A stretch of 64,000 nucleotides of DNA from Azospirillum brasilense (GTDB lineage Bacteria; Pseudomonadota; Alphaproteobacteria; Azospirillales; Azospirillaceae). The stretch spans positions 124,001 through 188,000 of the forward strand of contig NZ_CP032347.1 of NCBI RefSeq assembly GCF_005222205.1. Direction: 5' to 3'. The notes under the pieces were generated by a model. The model saw only the letters and a list, made by a program, of their open reading frames with translations. It was not told the DNA's origin and did no database searches. Positions 33,546 to 42,197 of the stretch are shown piece by piece. How positions within the stretch are numbered: the first letter of the stretch is position 1; each line of letters begins with the position of its first letter. The translations under genes were made by a program, and so were the position numbers.

Positions 33546-36344
33546 ATGGCTAACCTGTACGGACCGAAGACGCTGACGGCCCCCGCTGGTGCGATCGTCA
33601 TCGCACCGGGCGCCAACATCCAATCCATCGTCAATGGCGCTCCCGCTGGCGCGACCTTCTGGTTGCAGCCGGGCGAGTACCGTCTTCAGTCGATCACGCC
33701 CAAGGACAACCAGACCTTCATCGGGGCCGAGGGCGCCGTGCTGAACGGGTCGAAGCTGCTGACCGGCTTCACCCAGGACAGCGCCGGGCGCTGGGTCATC
33801 GGTGGGCAAACGCAGCAGGGCGAGCGCCGCGCGACGGATGAGGCGACGCCCGGCGCCATGCGCGCCGGCTATCCGGAGACCGTCTATGTCGACGACAAGC
33901 CGCTGACGCCCGTGGACGCGCTGTCGAAGCTGAAGGCGGGAACCTTCTACTTCGACTACAACGCCGACAAGATCTATCTGGGCGACAACCCGGCGGGACA
34001 CAAGGTGGAGGCCGGGACGACCGCCCACGCCTTCGGCGGCACCGCGAAGGGCGTGACGGTCAAGAACCTCGTCATTGAGAAATACACCCCGCCGGCGCAG
34101 GAAGGCGCCATCCAGGGCGACGCCAACTGGACCATCCAGGACAACGAGCTGCGGCTGAACTACGCGGTCGGCGCCACGGCGCAGGACGGCAGCAAGTTCA
34201 TCGGCAACTACGTCCACGACAACGGCGAGATGGGGCTCGGCGGCGCCGGCGCCAAGATCCTGGTCGAGGGCAACGAGATCGCGCGTAACGGCGCCTGGTC
34301 GGGCATCGACGTGTTCTGGGAGGGCGGCGGCACCAAGTTCGCCTACACCACCGATCTGGTGGTCCGCGGCAACTACTCCCACGACAACACCGGCTTCGGC
34401 CTGTGGACCGACATCGACAATGTCGGGACGCTGTACGAGAACAACGTGCTCGTGAACAACAGCGGCGGCGGCATCACCCACGAGATCAGCTACGACGCCA
34501 TCATCCGCAACAATGTGATGGTCGGCAACGGCGCCAAGCCGCAGGCTGAGGGCTGGCTGTGGGGCGGGTCGATCCAGATCCAGAACTCCCAGAACGTCGA
34601 GGCCTACGGCAACAAGATCGACATCACCGGGGTCAAGGGCGCCAACAGCATCGTGATGATCCAGCAGGACCGCGGCGCCGGCGAGTTCGGGACCTGGAAA
34701 ACGACCAACAACAAGATCCACGACAACATCATCGTCTCGAAGGACGGCAACGGCCAGTCGGGCGGCGTCGCCGATTACGACGAAGCCGGCATGCTGAACG
34801 GCGGCAACACGTGGGACAACAACACCTACTACATGCCGGACGGTGACCGCTGGCGTTGGGGCGACTTTCCGGAGGGCGACAGCTGGTCCGCCTACATGAA
34901 CGCGACCACGCAGGACGAGCATTCGACCCTGTCCCAGGCCTACCCCTCGACCGCCGGCTGGACGACGGTCACCCCCACCGCCCCGCCGGCCCCCACCCCG
35001 ACCGACACCACGCCGCCCACGGTCAAGGTGAGCATCGCCGACACCAGCGTGACCAAGGGTGAGGCGCCGCTCGTCACCTTCGCCTTCAGCGAGGCGGTGA
35101 AGGACTTCGCGCTGGCCGACACCACGGTGAAGGGCGGCACGCTGAGCGGCTTCAAGACGGTGGACGCCTCCACCTACACCGCCGTCTTCACACCCTCGAC
35201 CAACACGAAGATCACCGACGCCAACGTCGCGGTGAAGGCCGGCAGCTACACCGACCTCGCCGGCAACGCGGGCAAGGCTGGGGCCTCCGCCGGCTTCGCG
35301 GTGGACACCACGACCACTGTTCCGACGACCCCCACGGCCAGCGTCACGACGATCAAGGTCAACGCCTCCGGCGCCGCCGCGGGCGGGGTGAACGCGCATT
35401 TCAAGGTGCTGGTGGACGGCAAGGCCATCGGCGACGCCACGGTCGGCACGGCGGCGAAGGACTACAACTTCACCACCACGCTGACCGCCGGGCAGCCGCA
35501 CAAGGTGCAGATCCAGTATGACAACGACGGCTTCGTGAACGGGCAGGACCGCAACCTGTTCGTCAACAAGATCACCATCAACGGCACCGCCCACAACCCG
35601 ACCGACAGCATCGTCAGCTACGACAAGGGTGCGCTCGACGGCAAGGATGTGGTCAAGGGCCAGTCGTCGATGTGGTGGGGCGGCACGCTGGTCGTCGATG
35701 CCCCGGCCAAGGAGTTCCCCGCGGGCGGCTCGCTGCCGCAGAGCGGTCCCAGCACGACGACGATCACCGTCAACGCTTCCGGCGCCGCCGCGGGCGGGGT
35801 GAACGCCCATTTCAACCTGCTGGTCGATGGCCAGAAGGTCGGCGAGGGCGTGGCCGGCACCGCGGCCAAGGACTACAGCTTCACCACCAGCCTGAGCGCC
35901 GATCAGGCGCACAAGGTGCAGATCCAGTACGACAACGACGCCGTGGTGAACGGGCAGGATCGCAGCCTGTTCGTCAACAAGGTCACGATCAACGGCAAGT
36001 CCGTCCTGCCCACCGACGGCGTCGTCACCTACGACAAGGGCGCGCTGGACGGCAAGGACGTGGTCAAGGGCCAGTCCGGGATGTGGTGGAACGGCACGCT
36101 GGTGGTGGACGCGGACAAGAGCTTCTTCCCCTCGGCCACCCCGGTCGGAGAGGCCACGGCGCTGGCGCTCGACGCCGGGACGGACAGCGTGTGGAGCCAC
36201 GTCGCGGCCCAGCAGGCGGCGGCCGCTCCGGTTGCCGTGGCCGATGCGGTGGCGAACAGCTTGTACGCGGCCATGCCGGTCGAGGCCGGCTATGACCCGC
36301 TGTTCGACCACGCCGACCCGTCGCTGCTGAGCCACGCGGCGTAA
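33546..36344 (+). CDS. Secreted right-handed beta-helix protein with Ig-like and two CBM60-like modules
   Basis: A 932-residue multidomain protein. Residues about 15-465 form a pectate-lyase-like beta-helix rich in N-x-ISHDN-type repeats (KFIGNYVHDNGE, ILVEGNEIARNGA, TLYENNVLVNNSGG). A proline/threonine linker leads to a bacterial Ig-like domain (about 486-585), then two near-identical modules (about 598-714 and 735-852) resembling the calcium-dependent xylan-binding CBM60 family, with HKVQIQYDND in each. There is no N-terminal signal peptide; the acidic C-terminus suggests type I secretion. It probably cleaves or binds an acidic polysaccharide, possibly the EPS made by the following locus. 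A paralogue starts beyond the right window edge (62529-64000). Confidence 0.8.
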   Translation: MANLYGPKTLTAPAGAIVIAPGANIQSIVNGAPAGATFWLQPGEYRLQSITPKDNQTFIGAEGAVLNGSKLLTGFTQDSAGRWVIGGQTQQGERRATDEATPGAMRAGYPETVYVDDKPLTPVDALSKLKAGTFYFDYNADKIYLGDNPAGHKVEAGTTAHAFGGTAKGVTVKNLVIEKYTPPAQEGAIQGDANWTIQDNELRLNYAVGATAQDGSKFIGNYVHDNGEMGLGGAGAKILVEGNEIARNGAWSGIDVFWEGGGTKFAYTTDLVVRGNYSHDNTGFGLWTDIDNVGTLYENNVLVNNSGGGITHEISYDAIIRNNVMVGNGAKPQAEGWLWGGSIQIQNSQNVEAYGNKIDITGVKGANSIVMIQQDRGAGEFGTWKTTNNKIHDNIIVSKDGNGQSGGVADYDEAGMLNGGNTWDNNTYYMPDGDRWRWGDFPEGDSWSAYMNATTQDEHSTLSQAYPSTAGWTTVTPTAPPAPTPTDTTPPTVKVSIADTSVTKGEAPLVTFAFSEAVKDFALADTTVKGGTLSGFKTVDASTYTAVFTPSTNTKITDANVAVKAGSYTDLAGNAGKAGASAGFAVDTTTTVPTTPTASVTTIKVNASGAAAGGVNAHFKVLVDGKAIGDATVGTAAKDYNFTTTLTAGQPHKVQIQYDNDGFVNGQDRNLFVNKITINGTAHNPTDSIVSYDKGALDGKDVVKGQSSMWWGGTLVVDAPAKEFPAGGSLPQSGPSTTTITVNASGAAAGGVNAHFNLLVDGQKVGEGVAGTAAKDYSFTTSLSADQAHKVQIQYDNDAVVNGQDRSLFVNKVTINGKSVLPTDGVVTYDKGALDGKDVVKGQSGMWWNGTLVVDADKSFFPSATPVGEATALALDAGTDSVWSHVAAQQAAAAPVAVADAVANSLYAAMPVEAGYDPLFDHADPSLLSHAA
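35341..36110 (+). repeat. Internal duplication encoding two CBM60-like modules
   Basis: Two copies of about 350 bp, 411 bp apart, begin near 35341 and 35752. Each encodes NASGAAAGGVNAHF, a QIQYDND segment, SYDKGALDGKDVVKGQS or TYDKGALDGKDVVKGQS, and GTLVVDA. The high similarity points to a recent tandem duplication. Confidence 0.85.
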
Positions 36345-36371
36345 CGCGGCTTCGGCCGGCTGGTGAAAAAT

Positions 36372-36405
36372 GGGGCGGTCCGTCGACAGGACCGCCCCTT
36401 TGTTT
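36372..36405 (+). terminator. Intrinsic terminator of the beta-helix gene
   Basis: A 10-bp stem GGGGCGGTCC / GGACCGCCCC with a 7-nt loop, followed by TTTGTTT, 28 bp after the stop. Confidence 0.8.
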
Positions 36406-36950
36406 GCTGAGCGCTGCGGGGGCAGCAGCCAGATAATCGGCAGATCCGAACGCTGCGTTCCATCCTTCTCGTCGTGATAGAGCCGACACGGTTCCGCCTC
36501 ATCGAGACGGCGGTCCAAATGAACCTTGCCCCCATGCCTTCCAACATGGGATCGGCCGCGCCTCATTGGGACTATTCACTTGCCGTTGGTGTTACACATC
36601 GTCCCGATGTGTCTCTGACGGGTAAGCGCATCATTATCATTCAATCTAGCTACGTGTCCTAGAAAGGGCGCTTTGATATCATCTCCTCGATAGACGGATT
36701 TTCCCTGTTCGACTGCGTGTCGTTCGCCCGGTGCGGCTGGCGCAACCGCATCAGGACGGCCCGGGGTGTGCAATGACTGACACCCCCGACCGAGACCAAG
36801 GAACGCTATCAACAGGCCATCCAGGAAACACGGATCGCCGGGTCCCAGGCGGGCGAGCGGTGGAGGGCGATCACCCGTGCCCTTCATTTCGCCGCGCTCG
36901 CTCCCCGACCCATGGCGTTCTGCGGCGAGTCCGAGCGCGAGGTGATGCTG
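36406..36950. other. Intergenic region before the sugar aminotransferase, with an open frame lacking a start
   Basis: The first part (to about 36700) is A+T-richer and looks promoter-like. From 36779 the frame of the aminotransferase is open and would read TPPTETKERYQQAIQETRIA and onward to ALAPRP. It has no good start codon before 36912, so it may be a gene remnant fused to, or a 5' extension of, the aminotransferase. No independent gene is supported. Confidence 0.35.
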
Positions 36951-38237
36951 ATGAGCGACATGAAGATTGGCTTCAACCGCCCCAAGTTAACCGGTAACGA
37001 ACTGGAATACATCCGCCAGTCCCTGGAGCAGGCGCACCTTTCCGGAGACGGTGCGTTCACCAAACGCTGTCACGCGTGGCTGGAACGGCGGCTTGGGGCA
37101 CCGCAGGCCTTGCTGACCCATTCCTGCACGGCAGCGCTGGAGATGGCCGCCCTTCTGACCAACGTCGGTCCGGGGGATGAGGTCATCATGCCCTCCTACA
37201 CCTTCGTGTCCACCGCGAACGCCTTCGTGCTGCGCGGGGCGGTGCCTGTCTTCGTGGACATTCGGCCGGACACGCTGAACATCGACGAGCGCCTGATCGA
37301 GGCGGCGATCACGCCCCGCACCCGCGCGATCTGCGTGGTGCATTACGCCGGCGTCGCCTGCGACATGGACGCGATCTGCGCCATCGCCGCCCGGCATGGC
37401 CTGGCGGTGATCGAGGATGCCGCGCAGGCGCTAATGTCCGCGTACCGCGGCCGTCCGCTCGGCACCTTCGGCGCCTTGTCGGCCTTCTCCTTCCACGAAA
37501 CCAAGAATCTGATCTCCGGCGAGGGAGGCGCCCTGGTCGTCAACGATCCGGATTTGATCACCCGCGCCGAAATCATCCGCGAGAAGGGCACAAACCGCAC
37601 GCGCTTCCTCCGTGGCGAGGTCAACAAGTACAGCTGGGTGGACGTCGGTTCGTCCTATCTTCCCTCTGACATGCTGGCGGCGTTTCTTCTCGCTCAGTTC
37701 GAGAATGCCGAGCGGCTGGACGAGGAGCGCCATGCCTTGTGGAACGCCTACCACGAGGCTCTGGCACCGCTGGAGGAACGCGGCCTGTTGCGCCGTCCGG
37801 TGATCCCGGCCGAGTGTCGGCACAATGCGCATCTGTATTACGTCCTGGCGCGCACAGCCGATGAACGCAATGCGTTGATCGCCCACCTGCGAACGACCGG
37901 TATTCAGGCGCCGTTTCATTACGTGCCGCTGCACACCGCACCGGCAGGACGGCGTTATTCGCGCGCCGCGGGGGAATTGCCGGTTACGACCGATCTCTCC
38001 GCAAGGCTGCTGCGTCTTCCGATGTGGTACGGGCTGGGTGCTGGAGCCGGGCAAGTGGTCGAAGCCGTGCAGGACTTCTTCCGTACGGCCCATTCGAGGG
38101 CGGCGGCAACGACAGGCTATGCTGCCTCAAAGGTGTTGGCTCGTCATTCGGCTTGGGTGCGAAGCGCATCCGGCGAGGTTTTGCCAGCGCCACCCGCAAC
38201 GCCACCCGCAACGCCACATGGGACGCCACCGGCATGA
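36951..38237 (+). CDS. DegT/DnrJ/EryC1-family sugar aminotransferase (WecE-like)
   Basis: A 428-residue PLP enzyme that transfers an amino group to a nucleotide-bound 4-keto sugar. K185 in SFHETKNLISGEGG is the PLP lysine and D156 in IEDAAQA binds the pyridine nitrogen; this motif set matches dTDP-4-amino-4,6-dideoxygalactose transaminase (WecE). The ATG at 36951 follows GCGAGGTG; ATGs at 36912, 36945 and 36960 are in frame. The last 20 residues are a proline/threonine-rich tail from a 12-bp DNA repeat. It likely makes an amino sugar for the EPS or LPS. Confidence 0.88.
   Translation: MSDMKIGFNRPKLTGNELEYIRQSLEQAHLSGDGAFTKRCHAWLERRLGAPQALLTHSCTAALEMAALLTNVGPGDEVIMPSYTFVSTANAFVLRGAVPVFVDIRPDTLNIDERLIEAAITPRTRAICVVHYAGVACDMDAICAIAARHGLAVIEDAAQALMSAYRGRPLGTFGALSAFSFHETKNLISGEGGALVVNDPDLITRAEIIREKGTNRTRFLRGEVNKYSWVDVGSSYLPSDMLAAFLLAQFENAERLDEERHALWNAYHEALAPLEERGLLRRPVIPAECRHNAHLYYVLARTADERNALIAHLRTTGIQAPFHYVPLHTAPAGRRYSRAAGELPVTTDLSARLLRLPMWYGLGAGAGQVVEAVQDFFRTAHSRAAATTGYAASKVLARHSAWVRSASGEVLPAPPATPPATPHGTPPA
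38182..38229 (+). repeat. 12-bp repeat encoding the aminotransferase tail
   Basis: Copies of CGCCACCCGCAA and close variants follow one another at the 3' end of the aminotransferase gene and encode PPAT-type repeats. The tail lies outside the conserved fold. Confidence 0.7.
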
Positions 38238-38277
38238 CCCTCTCGATCAATGTGTTCGCGTTGATCGAGAGGGTTTC
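38237..38277 (+). terminator. Intrinsic terminator of the aminotransferase gene
   Basis: A 14-bp perfect stem ACCCTCTCGATCAA / TTGATCGAGAGGGT with a 10-nt loop, followed by TT. It begins at the last base of the stop codon. Confidence 0.75.
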
Positions 38278-38356
38278 CACGGTTGGAAAATGATGGAAGC
38301 GATCATTCTCCAACCGCATCAATCGTCCCGGCATTGGCCATTCCCAATGCTTGCTC

Positions 38357-39622
38357 TCATGCCGGCGCCGGCGTGTAGAGGTCGGGGGTGATGCGGCAGC
38401 TCGCGAAATCCTGGGCGCGCGCGTGGGCGGCACGGCTCATGGCGCGCAGGCGCGGACGGTCCCGGTCCAGGGTCACGATGGCGTCGGCCAGCCCGTCGAT
38501 CACCTCCGCCGCCGCGCGCCCGCGGCAGGGAATGGCGAAGCCGCAGGAGGAATCGATCATGATTCCCGAGCCGCCGAGATCGAGGCAGATCACCGGCTGC
38601 GCGTTGGCCAGCGCCTCCATGATGACGTTGGCGGCGGAGTCGTGCAGGCTGGGGAACAGAAGCGCGTCGGAGCTTCGCAGCACCTCCATATAGTCGGGCT
38701 GCGACAGCCATTCGACGAAATCGACATGTTCGGCGATGCCCAGCCGGTCGGCGAGAGTCTTCCACTCCTCCGACTGCGGACCGCTGCCGATCATCTGAAG
38801 GTGTGCCCGCGCCCCCTTCTCCAGCGCCCTGGCCAGCGCGGCCAGCGCGTAGTAGCCACCCTTCCAGTAGAGGAAGCGGCCCGAGAAGCGCAGCTTCAGC
38901 GGCGCTCCGGCATCGCCGCCGGTTTGGGCCTTCATCGGCACGAAGCGTTCAGGCGGGAGGGAGCAGCCGAAATGCTGGCGCGCCTTGTGGCGGTCCCCGG
39001 CGGGCAGGACGTGGCGGCTCTCATGGGTCTTCACATAGATCAGGTTGTAGCGCCGGTAGGTCAGGCGGAGGAAGGGGTCGATGCGCGTCATGGCGATGGC
39101 GGCGTCGCGGACCAGCTCCGTCACGATGGCCTTCCAGCCCAGCGGTCGGATCAGCGGCCAGGGTGCCCGCTCCCCGCCGCCGACCGGGCCGATCACCGAC
39201 AGGGGCGCCAGCCCGCCGCAGAAGGCGGGAAAACGGATTCCGCCGATGGTCACGTTGTGGATGATGTCGAAGGGCTGCCGGCGCACCAGCTCCTTCACCA
39301 CCGCCCGGCAGCGCCATTGCCACGCGATGTAGGAGAGCTGGAACCGCGTCTTGCTGTCGTGGTGCGCCATGGTGTCGGGGCGGTCGATGAACACGAAGTC
39401 GTCGGGTTCGAAGGCGGTTTCGCCGCGTTCGATCTTGTCCAGGATCTTCGGGCGCAGGCGCCCCTGCGTCACCACCGTCACGCGGCAGCCCGAGCGCTTC
39501 AGCCCCTCGCCCCAGTTCCAGCCGTTGGCGGATTCCGACCCGCTGTCCGGCTCGCAGGCGAAGGCCACCAGAAGAACCGACTTTCCGGAGTTGGCGGATT
39601 CGCCGGTGAACGGCACGCTCAT
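38357..39622 (-). CDS. Glycosyltransferase, GT4 family
   Basis: A 421-residue GT-B-fold retaining transferase. The N-terminal FACEPDSGSESANGWNW (about residue 21) resembles the acceptor side of GT4 enzymes. In the donor domain, LRFSGRFLYWKGGYYAL and the E-x7-E-like FPSLHDSAANVIMEALANAQPVI are seen. It adds one sugar to the repeat unit; donor and acceptor are unknown. It is the last gene of the minus-strand EPS operon, 17 bp after the Wzy-like gene. Confidence 0.88.
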   Translation of the reverse strand: MSVPFTGESANSGKSVLLVAFACEPDSGSESANGWNWGEGLKRSGCRVTVVTQGRLRPKILDKIERGETAFEPDDFVFIDRPDTMAHHDSKTRFQLSYIAWQWRCRAVVKELVRRQPFDIIHNVTIGGIRFPAFCGGLAPLSVIGPVGGGERAPWPLIRPLGWKAIVTELVRDAAIAMTRIDPFLRLTYRRYNLIYVKTHESRHVLPAGDRHKARQHFGCSLPPERFVPMKAQTGGDAGAPLKLRFSGRFLYWKGGYYALAALARALEKGARAHLQMIGSGPQSEEWKTLADRLGIAEHVDFVEWLSQPDYMEVLRSSDALLFPSLHDSAANVIMEALANAQPVICLDLGGSGIMIDSSCGFAIPCRGRAAAEVIDGLADAIVTLDRDRPRLRAMSRAAHARAQDFASCRITPDLYTPAPA

Positions 39623-39639
39623 CGTTCATCCTCCCTCTA

Positions 39640-40974
39640 TCAATGCGGCAGCGGGGACCGGTTTTCGAGTTCGTTGCGGTAGATCAGGCCGGCGGCGATG
39701 CCGACCCCGAACAGGACCCAGAACCAGATGCCCAGCATCGGCCCCTCCAGCGTCACATCGAAGGAGGCGTTGATGACGATGGACAACCAGTAGCAGAAGA
39801 GGAAGACGAACAGCCGCGCCCAGGCGCGGTCGCCGTTGCGGCGGGCCAGCAGGAAGGCGCGCATCATGAAGACCGACCAGCTTCCCAGCAGCGCCGCCCA
39901 CAGGGCGAAGCCGGGCACCCCGGCGCGGGCGAGGATCGTCATGTGGGCGTTGTGCGGGCTGCGCAGCACCTGCCCGTCCTCGGCATCCACCACCTGGAAC
40001 CCGTCATCGTCGGCCAGATTGATGCCGAAGCCCTTGCCGTCCCAGAAATGGTCGCCCTGCACGGTGTAGCCGATGATCTTGTCCCACCACATGATGCGCC
40101 ACTGCTTGGTGCCGTCGAGCGTGGCGGTGTCGGTGGTGCCCAGGATGCTCATCACGTTGGTGACGAGCTGGTCGACCGACAGCTTCCGCGACGAGACCTC
40201 GATCTCCAGGTTCAGGACCAGCGCCACGATGACGGTGACCCCGGCGATGCCGAGCAGTGGGGCGAGCTGCCGGCTGCGCGGCACCAGGGCCAGCGCGATG
40301 GCCAGCGGCACGACGATGGCGAGCATCCCGCCGCGGCTGTGCGCGGCGACCAGCGCCATGCCGAACACCAGCATCGCCAGTTGCAGCGGGTTGAGGCGGC
40401 GGAAGCCCAGCAGAACGAACAGGGCGACGCCCGCGAAATGCACGCCGACCTCGCCCGGCCGCAGGCTGATGAAGGGGACGCCGTAGCGCGGCCAGGTCGG
40501 AATCTGCGCGTTCAGAAGCTGGAACAGCGGGTAGACGACCGGCATGACCGTGACGAAGAACACCGCGAAGCCGCCATAGGCCAGCACGAGGCGGCGCAGC
40601 CGATCCGGCTCGTCGTAGAGCAGGGCGATGACGACGAAGGCGAGCAGCCCGTACATCACGATCACGCTGTCGCGCAGCGCGTCGAAGCTGTAGGTGCCGA
40701 AATAGGGCAGCGTGCGCGCCAGCACCCAGACGATCAGGATCGCCAGCAACGTTCCCGGCAGGCTGGAGACCGTGGCGAAGACCCCGCCGGTGCGCAGCAT
40801 GACCAGCAAGCCGGAGAGCAGCAGAACCTCCCCGATGAACAGCGGCGGCGCCCCGATGTAGGCGAAGCCGCGCCCGGCCAGGGAATAGCCCAGCAGGACG
40901 AGCATCAGGAAGGTCAGGTAGTGGTCCGCCACGCGGGTCCGGCTGCGCTTCGGCGTGGCGAGGACGGCGCTCAT
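39640..40974 (-). CDS. O-antigen-ligase/polymerase-like membrane protein (Wzy-type)
   Basis: A 444-residue integral membrane protein with about 11-12 hydrophobic segments and one large periplasmic loop (about 285-350, containing DGKGFGINLADD and SPHNAHMTILARAGVPG). HNAHMTILARAGVPG is the H-x-H-like signature of the Wzy/WaaL (O-antigen ligase domain) family. It most likely polymerises lipid-linked repeat units of the EPS. The ATG at 40974 overlaps the preceding glycosyltransferase stop by 4 bp. Confidence 0.82.
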   Translation of the reverse strand: MSAVLATPKRSRTRVADHYLTFLMLVLLGYSLAGRGFAYIGAPPLFIGEVLLLSGLLVMLRTGGVFATVSSLPGTLLAILIVWVLARTLPYFGTYSFDALRDSVIVMYGLLAFVVIALLYDEPDRLRRLVLAYGGFAVFFVTVMPVVYPLFQLLNAQIPTWPRYGVPFISLRPGEVGVHFAGVALFVLLGFRRLNPLQLAMLVFGMALVAAHSRGGMLAIVVPLAIALALVPRSRQLAPLLGIAGVTVIVALVLNLEIEVSSRKLSVDQLVTNVMSILGTTDTATLDGTKQWRIMWWDKIIGYTVQGDHFWDGKGFGINLADDDGFQVVDAEDGQVLRSPHNAHMTILARAGVPGFALWAALLGSWSVFMMRAFLLARRNGDRAWARLFVFLFCYWLSIVINASFDVTLEGPMLGIWFWVLFGVGIAAGLIYRNELENRSPLPH

Positions 40975-42197
40975 GACGGGCGTCCGTAGGCGGCGGCGCG
41001 CAGCCGGGCGGCGATCCGCCCCCAGTCGCCGATCACCACCACCATGCGGTGGGCGTTGGCCGCCATGCTCTGCCAGGAACCCGGACCGGTGCGCTCGGCC
41101 CGCGCCAGCGCGTCGGCCACCGCCTCCGCCGTCAGGGCGGACACGCCGAAGCCGGCGCCGTGGCCCTCCACATAGGGGACGAGGCCGGTCTCCCGCGTCA
41201 CGATCAGCGGCAGGCCGGACAGGGCGGCCTCCAGGCAGCCGGTGGGCATCACGTCGAAGCGGGAGGTCAGGACGAAGTAATGCCAGCCCGCCATCATCGC
41301 CGCCTTCTCCGCCCCGAAGACCGGGCCGTGGATGCGGATGTGGGTGCCGAGGCCATGGGCGTTCGCACGCCGCTCCAGCTCGGTGCGGGCGGGGCCGGAC
41401 CCGGCCAGCTCCAGCACCCCGCGCCCGCCGGCCCGGCGGTAGGCGGCAAAGCCGTCGATCAGCAGGTCCACGCCCTTGTGCTCGATCTCGTAGCGCGCGC
41501 AATAGCCGAAGGTCGGCCGGCCGCCGTACGGCGCGGCCCTCGGGATCGGGGCGGGAAGGGCGCCGCGCCGCGCCGACCAGGCGGTGTTGGGCAGCAGGCG
41601 GACAGCGGCGCCGGGCGCGACCCGGCGGACGATGGCGGCCTCCTCCTCGGTGATGGCGTGGACGAAGCGGGCGCGGGCGAAGGCCGGGCCATCGAAGACG
41701 CGCAACCACGCGGCGGGCAGAGGGCGGCGCACCCGGCCCGCGATGTCGTAGATGTGGGAGCACTGGCCGTGCAGCGTCACGCCATAGGCGACGCCGCGCC
41801 GGTGCAGCCCGCGGGCGAGCGCCGCGAACAGCGGCTTCACCGCGCCATGGATGTGCACCACCGTGTCCGGTCCGGCGCCGTCGAGCAGGCGGTCCAGCGT
41901 CGCGTCCGCAATGGTCAGCGACCGTCCGGACAGGCGCGGCCCGCCGAGGGGGAAGCGCTGCGCCGGGCAGTCCGCCGGGATGCCGGTCAGGGCGTCCGGA
42001 TCGTCGGAGAACAGGCACAGCCGGGCGTCGTCGCCCATGGCCCGCTGCTCCGCGATCAGGTTGCGCACCACATTGTGCAGCCCGTTCGCCGAGGAGGGGT
42101 GGGCGATGGCCGGCTGGATCACGACGTGCCGGAGGTCGAGCGGGCGCAGCCGGGACTCTTCCATGGCAAATGCGGCGCTGCCGTCAGCGGGCGACAT
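40971..42197 (-). CDS. Glycosyltransferase, GT4 family
   Basis: A 408-residue GT-B transferase. The N-terminal part shows NGLHNVVRNLIAEQRAMG (about 38) and TVVHIHGAVKPLF. The C-terminal part shows FGYCARYEIEHKGVDLLIDGF and the E-x7-E-type MPTGCLEAALSGLPLIVTRE. It adds a sugar during repeat-unit assembly. It overlaps the flippase by 14 bp and the Wzy-like gene by 4 bp, indicating tight coexpression. Confidence 0.88.
   Translation of the reverse strand: MSPADGSAAFAMEESRLRPLDLRHVVIQPAIAHPSSANGLHNVVRNLIAEQRAMGDDARLCLFSDDPDALTGIPADCPAQRFPLGGPRLSGRSLTIADATLDRLLDGAGPDTVVHIHGAVKPLFAALARGLHRRGVAYGVTLHGQCSHIYDIAGRVRRPLPAAWLRVFDGPAFARARFVHAITEEEAAIVRRVAPGAAVRLLPNTAWSARRGALPAPIPRAAPYGGRPTFGYCARYEIEHKGVDLLIDGFAAYRRAGGRGVLELAGSGPARTELERRANAHGLGTHIRIHGPVFGAEKAAMMAGWHYFVLTSRFDVMPTGCLEAALSGLPLIVTRETGLVPYVEGHGAGFGVSALTAEAVADALARAERTGPGSWQSMAANAHRMVVVIGDWGRIAARLRAAAYGRPS

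Noticed and set aside
33528..36566. Open frame of about 1,000 codons on the minus strand over the beta-helix gene
   Set aside because: It is an antisense shadow: the translation is V/G/H/R-rich and repeat-like, with no domain, while the plus strand has clear beta-helix, Ig-like and CBM-type modules.
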